Positions 5,672 to 8,922 of a stretch of 8,922 nt of DNA are shown here, piece by piece. Position numbers and translations under genes: made by a program. The stretch's first letter is position 1, and the number at the start of each line of letters is the position of its first letter. The stretch covers positions 1 through 8,922 of the forward strand of contig JAPLIW010000805.1 in NCBI GenBank assembly GCA_026388915.1, in the 5' to 3' direction. The DNA is from Deltaproteobacteria bacterium. Lineage in GTDB: Bacteria > Desulfobacterota > SM23-61. The notes under the pieces are model-generated. The model saw nothing but the letters and a program-made list of their open reading frames with translations. It did not search any database and was not told the DNA's origin.

Positions 5672-5701
5672 ATTGGGCTGGGAATGGAGTCCCAGCCCAA
5701 T
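5672..5701 (-). terminator. Intrinsic terminator of the cysteine protease gene
   Basis: A perfect 12-bp stem (attgggctggga against tcccagcccaat) encloses a 6-nt loop. On the minus strand it is followed by tctttta. It lies about 30 nt beyond the protease stop codon. It separates the protease transcript from the downstream corrinoid gene. Confidence 0.85.
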
Positions 5702-5732
5702 GAGGTTGTATTCGACGGGTAAGGGAAAGGCC

Positions 5733-7277
5733 CTATTTTTTGCAGTAGGTATTATAATCCGAGCAGCAATCCCCGTAGTAGGTACACAAGCTGTCGCACC
5801 AGCACCCGCTCGCGTAGCCCCCGCATTTTCCCTTGCAGCTCGGTCCTGCTCCGGCCTGGGTCACGGTGAAGGTCTTCCCGGCAATGGTAATGGTTCCCGT
5901 CCTTGAGGTCGAGGCGGTATTGGCCGCCACGGTGTACTGGACCGTCCCGTTTCCCGACCCGCTGCTTCCGGAAGTTACCGTTATCCAGGTGATGTTGCTG
6001 GTCGCCGTCCAGGCGCATCCGGCGGCGGCCGTTACACTCACGCTGCCCGTACCCCCGGAGGCAGCCAAAGACGCGCTGGTGGGACTAATAGAATAGGTGC
6101 AAACTACATTCCCTTCCTGGGTTACCTGGTAGGTCTGGCCGGCAATGGTCAGAGTGCCGGTCCGTTCCGTGGAAGCGGAGTTGGCGGAGACGGAGAATTG
6201 GACGACTCCCGGACCTGTCCCGTTTACCGGGGTAATGGACATCCAGGTGGCATTGCTGGAAGCGGTCCAGGCGCAACCACTTTGGGCCGTTACCCTTATG
6301 CTTCCCGTAGTCGTACCCCCGGCGTAAGGAAAGAGGAGGCTGGTGGAATAGGTGCAGGAGGGGGTTGCTCCTATATAGGCAATGGTGTAATCCCCGAAAT
6401 TGACCGAATTGGTCAGCTGGCTATAGGCGATTCGGAAATAACCGCTTTCGCCCCATCCCGTTCCCCAGCTGTTTTTCACGATAAAGTAACTGCCTGAATC
6501 GTTATAGCCTACGATGGTAATGGCGTGATAACCCGCCAGATAGCCGGAAGTATGGGAATATACGCCGCTCGTATAGTAGAAGAAATCATCATAAACCGCC
6601 ATGGTGGTTACGAGGGGGCCGTAATTGTAAAGGGCATTCTTGATTCCCTCCACGGTGGGAGATGTGGTGGCCACATATTGCCAGCTCTGGATGTCATAAG
6701 CCGAAGCCTGCCAGTTGGCGCAGGCCTTGGCGCAATTTCCATCGGTCGCCGTATAGGGATAGCAGGCTTCTACGGGGACCCCCGTATCCCGGATGAAATT
6801 CGAGACCGTATCTACGTAACCACCATCACAACTGCCTGCTCCGCTGCAGGAAACCACCACCTGTTCGGAAAGATTCAGGTCGACGTTGGGGGTCTTCTGG
6901 GAGATCAGGGTGTTTGATTCGAGGGCGGCCGTGGCGGCAAAAGCCCAGCAGCTCCCGCAGTCCCCCTGGTCCCGTACTCCGGTCACGAAATTCCCCCCGT
7001 TTTCCCTCCAATCCAAAGCGGTCGGCAGGGCATAAGGGAGCGCTAGGGGAGGGAGCACCGGCGCTTCGGTGGCATAGGTAGGGAGAATGAGACCCACTCT
7101 CTTCTTCTTCTCTCCCAAAGGGAGCTTGGAAACCGACGTCTCACCGGCGACCCATTGGGCGCCCATTTTCTGAATTGCCGATTGGACCGAGGACAACTCC
7201 TGGGCGGATGAAAAGGAGCTGAGAAAAAAACAGGAAAAAATGACCGTCGCCCATATGACCAAGACTTTTTTCTTCAT
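5733..7277 (-). CDS. Secreted papain-family (C1A) cysteine protease with two BACON domains and a C-terminal somatomedin B-like module
   Basis: A 514-residue exported protease. Residues 1-25 are a signal peptide (MKKK, hydrophobic core, likely cut FSSA|QE). Residues 26-84 form a short propeptide. The C1A domain spans about 85-303: DQGDCGSCWAF with oxyanion Q104 and nucleophile C110, YHAITIVGY with H251, and VKNSWGTGWGESGYF with N269, so the catalytic residues are complete. Two BACON-type beta-sandwich repeats follow, about 306-388 and 391-475 (each with a Tyr-Ser start, GCAWTA, then TG(T)-(L/I)TIAG-x-T(Y/F)-x-VTQ), often linked to carbohydrate or surface binding. Residues 481-512 hold eight cysteines (C481, C485, C492, C494, C498, C504, C505, C512) spaced as in somatomedin B domains, ending DCCSDYNTYC. 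The start is supported by AAGGAG (7285-7290) 7 nt upstream. It has its own promoter and terminator, so it is monocistronic. The target is unknown; extracellular protein degradation or attack on other cells is an inference. Confidence 0.92.
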   Translation of the reverse strand: MKKKVLVIWATVIFSCFFLSSFSSAQELSSVQSAIQKMGAQWVAGETSVSKLPLGEKKKRVGLILPTYATEAPVLPPLALPYALPTALDWRENGGNFVTGVRDQGDCGSCWAFAATAALESNTLISQKTPNVDLNLSEQVVVSCSGAGSCDGGYVDTVSNFIRDTGVPVEACYPYTATDGNCAKACANWQASAYDIQSWQYVATTSPTVEGIKNALYNYGPLVTTMAVYDDFFYYTSGVYSHTSGYLAGYHAITIVGYNDSGSYFIVKNSWGTGWGESGYFRIAYSQLTNSVNFGDYTIAYIGATPSCTYSTSLLFPYAGGTTTGSIRVTAQSGCAWTASSNATWMSITPVNGTGPGVVQFSVSANSASTERTGTLTIAGQTYQVTQEGNVVCTYSISPTSASLAASGGTGSVSVTAAAGCAWTATSNITWITVTSGSSGSGNGTVQYTVAANTASTSRTGTITIAGKTFTVTQAGAGPSCKGKCGGYASGCWCDSLCTYYGDCCSDYNTYCKK

Positions 7278-7284
7278 TTCCTCT

Positions 7285-7290
7285 CTCCTT
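7285..7290 (-). promoter_or_regulatory. Ribosome binding site of the protease gene
   Basis: AAGGAG on the minus strand, 7 nt before the ATG at 7277, fixes the start at the signal peptide. Confidence 0.8.
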
Positions 7291-7358
7291 TCTGGGCGGA
7301 AATTACCCCCCCGAGCGGGGATGGCGATTTTTTGAGGATCTTCATATTGGCACCGGGT

Positions 7359-7387
7359 ATTATTTAATCAAATGATAAAATAGTCAA
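7359..7387 (-). promoter_or_regulatory. Sigma-70 promoter of the protease gene
   Basis: On the minus strand TTGACT (7382-7387) and AATAAT (7359-7364) are separated by exactly 17 nt of AT-rich sequence. Each box matches the consensus at 5 of 6 positions. Transcription would begin near 7352, giving a leader of about 75 nt. Confidence 0.65.
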
Positions 7388-7473
7388 GTGAAAAATATCC
7401 GTCCGTCCGCCGTAAATCAAAAGGGGTCAAATCAGCCGGGAGATATCTAGGGCCCGCGTTTCCGATGATCCCG

Positions 7474-7517
7474 TCCTTCCCGGAGACAAGAACCTTTCCC
7501 GGGAGGGAGTTTCTTTT
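7474..7517 (+). terminator. Hairpin with T-rich tail in the leader of the M23 peptidase gene
   Basis: tccttcccgg (7474-7483) pairs with ccgggaggga (7499-7508) over 10 bp (one G-U pair) around a 15-nt loop, followed by gtttctttt. It looks like an intrinsic terminator or attenuator on the plus strand, ending about 47 nt before the ATG at 7564. A 13-nt direct repeat (atcccgtccttcc) overlaps its left arm (7468-7480) and recurs at 7528-7540. Confidence 0.45.
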
Positions 7518-7563
7518 AGCGGTTGCAATCCCGTCCTTCCGCTGATAATTTAGAAACCAAACC

Positions 7564-8397
7564 ATGGCGAGAATTGTCCCAGGATTTTCCAGAATCATCC
7601 GCTCCGGAGCTCTTCTTGCTCTTCTGATCGCCCTTTTTTTTCTCTTTTCCGCTCCGGCCTACGGGGCCAGCCCCAAGAAGAAGGAGGGGGTATATCACCC
7701 GGTGACCAAAGGAATCACCCTCTACCGGATCAGCCAGGCCTATAAAGTTTCCATCGCCAAGCTGATGGAGGCCAACAAACTTTCTTCTCCGTCCGCCGTC
7801 AAAGTGGGCCAGAAGCTGTTTATTCCCGGGGCCAAAGTTGTTCTGCCGGTGGAACCCTACGCTCCCCTTTCCCTATCGGAAAAGAAGAAACTGGAGCAGT
7901 CCCTAGACGCCGGGGAGCCTCCTCCTCCGCCCGCTGAGGGCAGCAGGGAGCGGCAGGATTCGGAAAAGCCCCCCTGGTGGGGGAAGGAGCTGGACATCAT
8001 CTGGCCCATCCAGGGGAAGATCAACTCTCCTTTCGGGCCCCGAGGAAAGGGATCCCACGGCGGGGTGGATATCGGTTCTCCGTCCTATCAGGAGGTGAAA
8101 GCGGCCATGGACGGAGAGGTGATTCTGGCCAGGCATACCCGGACGGGCTACGGCAAAGTGGTGATCCTCCGGCATGATCAGGAGTTCTCGACCATCTATG
8201 GCCATCTCAACGTGATCATCGCCAGGGAGGGTGAGGCCGTACGTCAGGGTCAGTCGGTCGGGGGGGTGGGGAGCACGGGAAGGTCCACCGGACCGCATCT
8301 CCACTTCGAGGTGCGCCACAAGGGACGCCCCTTGGACCCCCTTCCCCTTCTGCCCCCGACCATCGAGGAACTTCTGGAAAAAGCCTCGAAAAAATAA
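7564..8397 (+). CDS. LysM and M23 (LytM-type) cell-wall endopeptidase, NlpD/EnvC-like
   Basis: A 277-residue envelope protein. Residues 1-35 are an N-terminal export signal (RIIRSG then a hydrophobic stretch to APAYGA, cut probably near A35). The LysM domain is at about 42-90 (HPVTKGITLYRISQAYKVS...NKL...VGQKLFIPG) and binds peptidoglycan. A Pro/Glu-rich linker (about 105-140, EPPPPPAE) leads to the M23 domain, about 145-260. The zinc ligands H165, D169 (HGGVD) and H247 and the catalytic-type histidines H214 (YGH) and H245 (HLHF) are all present, so it is likely an active endopeptidase, unlike degenerate NlpD/EnvC activators. It would cleave peptide cross-links or help daughter-cell separation. 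The ATG is the only good start (in-frame stop at 7546), but no clear Shine-Dalgarno is visible, suggesting weak or leader-controlled translation. There is no lipobox. It is divergent from the protease. The family is certain, the precise role inferred. Confidence 0.92.
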   Translation: MARIVPGFSRIIRSGALLALLIALFFLFSAPAYGASPKKKEGVYHPVTKGITLYRISQAYKVSIAKLMEANKLSSPSAVKVGQKLFIPGAKVVLPVEPYAPLSLSEKKKLEQSLDAGEPPPPPAEGSRERQDSEKPPWWGKELDIIWPIQGKINSPFGPRGKGSHGGVDIGSPSYQEVKAAMDGEVILARHTRTGYGKVVILRHDQEFSTIYGHLNVIIAREGEAVRQGQSVGGVGSTGRSTGPHLHFEVRHKGRPLDPLPLLPPTIEELLEKASKK

Positions 8398-8430
8398 TAA
8401 TATAAATACGGAATGCCGGACGCAAAACCG

Positions 8431-8462
8431 CACCACAGAGACACAGAGGACACAGAGAAAAA
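8431..8462 (+). repeat. acacagag-type 9-nt repeat arm
   Basis: accacagagacacagaggac followed by acagagaaa is built on the same 9-nt step as the left arms of the 1791-3065 units, but with cacagag instead of cgcagag. The variant is related but distinct. No partner right arm is seen nearby. Confidence 0.75.
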
Positions 8463-8492
8463 GAAATGGGATCATAGAATAAAAAGACTTAA

Positions 8493-8528
8493 TGGGACAC
8501 AGATAAACACAGATAAACACAGATAAAA
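8493..8528 (+). repeat. acacagataa tandem repeat, related to the element at 4717
   Basis: Three 11-nt units (acacagataaa) follow tggg, the same organisation as the left arm at 4717-4750 with cagat for cggat. No inverted partner follows. A single further relative (gcggataaacacggatgaa) is at 8784-8802. Confidence 0.75.
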
Positions 8529-8530
8529 AA

Positions 8531-8559
8531 GGGCCTAAAGTTGCAAGGGCCTAAAGTTG
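8531..8559 (+). repeat. Tandem 13-nt repeat gggcctaaagttg
   Basis: gggcctaaagttg occurs at 8531-8543 and again at 8547-8559, 16 nt apart. The second copy runs into the outer arm of the palindromic element at 8557. Confidence 0.7.
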
Positions 8560-8693
8560 ATGATCTCGTAAAAAGTCTCTTGGAGCGTCACCCCGGCGAA
8601 AGCCGGGGTCCAGAACATCTTGAAATAACTGGATTCCGGATTTCGCCGGAATGACGAATTCTATGGAATTGCGACTTTTTACGAGATCATCAA
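8557..8693. mobile_element. Nested palindromic element with 21-bp perfect outer arms (MITE-like)
   Basis: The outer arms 8557-8577 (ttgatgatctcgtaaaaagt...) and 8673-8693 are perfect reverse complements over 21 bp. Inside are two inverted copies of the ccggctttcgccgg family: 8586-8612 (cgtcaccccggcgaaagccg...) and 8629-8656 (ctggattccggatttcgccg...), the same family as 4551-4632. The whole is 137 bp, has no coding potential and could fold into one long hairpin. No target-site duplication is obvious, so mobility is inferred from structure alone. The 8398-8922 interval contains no supportable gene. Confidence 0.65.
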
Positions 8694-8733
8694 AGTTAAA
8701 AACATGGCTTTATTGTTTTTGACTCCGAACTCC

Positions 8734-8762
8734 GTACGGGCGGGTTTCAAACACACCCCTAC
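8734..8762. repeat. Imperfect palindrome gggcgggtttcaaacacacccc
   Basis: gta-c-gggcgggttt is followed by its near reverse complement caaacacacccctac. It is flanked on both sides by copies of actccgaact (8722 and 8765 regions), another short dispersed motif. It is probably one more intergenic repeat family. Confidence 0.55.
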
Positions 8763-8832
8763 AAACTCCGAACTTTTTTGGACGCGGATAAACACGGATG
8801 AAACTTTAAGAACAAGAAAAAAATAAAAATAA

Positions 8833-8865
8833 TTGTCTCTCGCAGAGGCCGCAGAGAACGCAGAG
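8833..8865 (+). repeat. Solo left arm of the palindromic repeat family
   Basis: tgtctctcgcagaggccgca and then gagaacgcagag match the left arms at 1791-2940 in the same orientation. The window ends before a right arm could be seen. Confidence 0.85.
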
Positions 8866-8922
8866 GGCACAAAGATAATGAAATAATAAGGAAACCATTG
8901 GATATCTTATTTTCCCAATATT

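Noticed and set aside
5733..7277. Lipoprotein signal at C16 of the protease
   Set aside because: The IFSC context has a bulky Phe at -2 and a better signal peptidase I site follows at SSA|QE.
7368..7598. Minus-strand small gene between the protease and the M23 peptidase
   Set aside because: It overlaps the protease promoter and the M23 signal peptide, and no ribosome binding site or recognisable motif is visible.

Overview
The window reads as a stretch of chromosome from an uncultured-type bacterium, most likely Gram-negative and plausibly Desulfobacterota (former Deltaproteobacteria) or a similar sediment lineage. This is inferred from GC-rich coding genes, a surface-sugar cluster, an orphan methyltransferase-type corrinoid protein, a secreted papain-like protease and very abundant intergenic repeats. 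No rRNA, tRNA or phylogenetic marker is present, so the lineage is an inference only.

Layout: positions 1-268 hold two repeat arms and the leader of a two-gene operon. That operon (269-1785, +) encodes a Gfo/Idh/MocA NAD-dependent sugar oxidoreductase and, overlapping it by 4 nt, a left-handed beta-helix acetyltransferase. Positions 1786-3118 are an array of related 120-138 bp imperfect-palindrome repeat units, all in one orientation, interrupted by a lower-GC gene for a GxxExxY protein (2323-2727, +), a PD-(D/E)XK-like family of unknown function. Next comes a DegT/DnrJ/EryC1/StrS PLP aminotransferase (3119-4426, +) carrying an in-frame insertion of about 204 bp made of short repeats. Oxidoreductase, aminotransferase and acetyltransferase together match the three steps that turn a UDP-2-acetamido uronic acid into its 2,3-diacetamido derivative (the WbpB-WbpE-WbpD / Wlb logic of O-antigen synthesis). 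Here the repeat array separates the aminotransferase from the other two genes.

Positions 4427-4842 are a convergent intergenic region with a solo repeat arm and two further inverted-repeat elements. A corrinoid protein (4843-5475, -) follows, with a candidate promoter and a strong ribosome binding site. The next gene (5733-7277, -) encodes an exported C1A cysteine protease with two BACON-type domains and a C-terminal eight-cysteine module that matches the somatomedin B pattern; it has a good sigma-70 promoter and an intrinsic terminator. Divergent from it is a LysM + M23 (NlpD/EnvC-like) cell-wall endopeptidase (7564-8397, +). Positions 8398-8922 contain only repeats, including a nested palindromic element with 21-bp perfect outer arms.

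The most unusual signals are the repeat system (asymmetric palindromic units abutting gene starts and stops), the GxxExxY gene embedded in it, the repeat mosaic tolerated inside the aminotransferase reading frame, and the somatomedin B-like tail on a bacterial papain-family protease. No complete, named novel system can be proved from the window alone.
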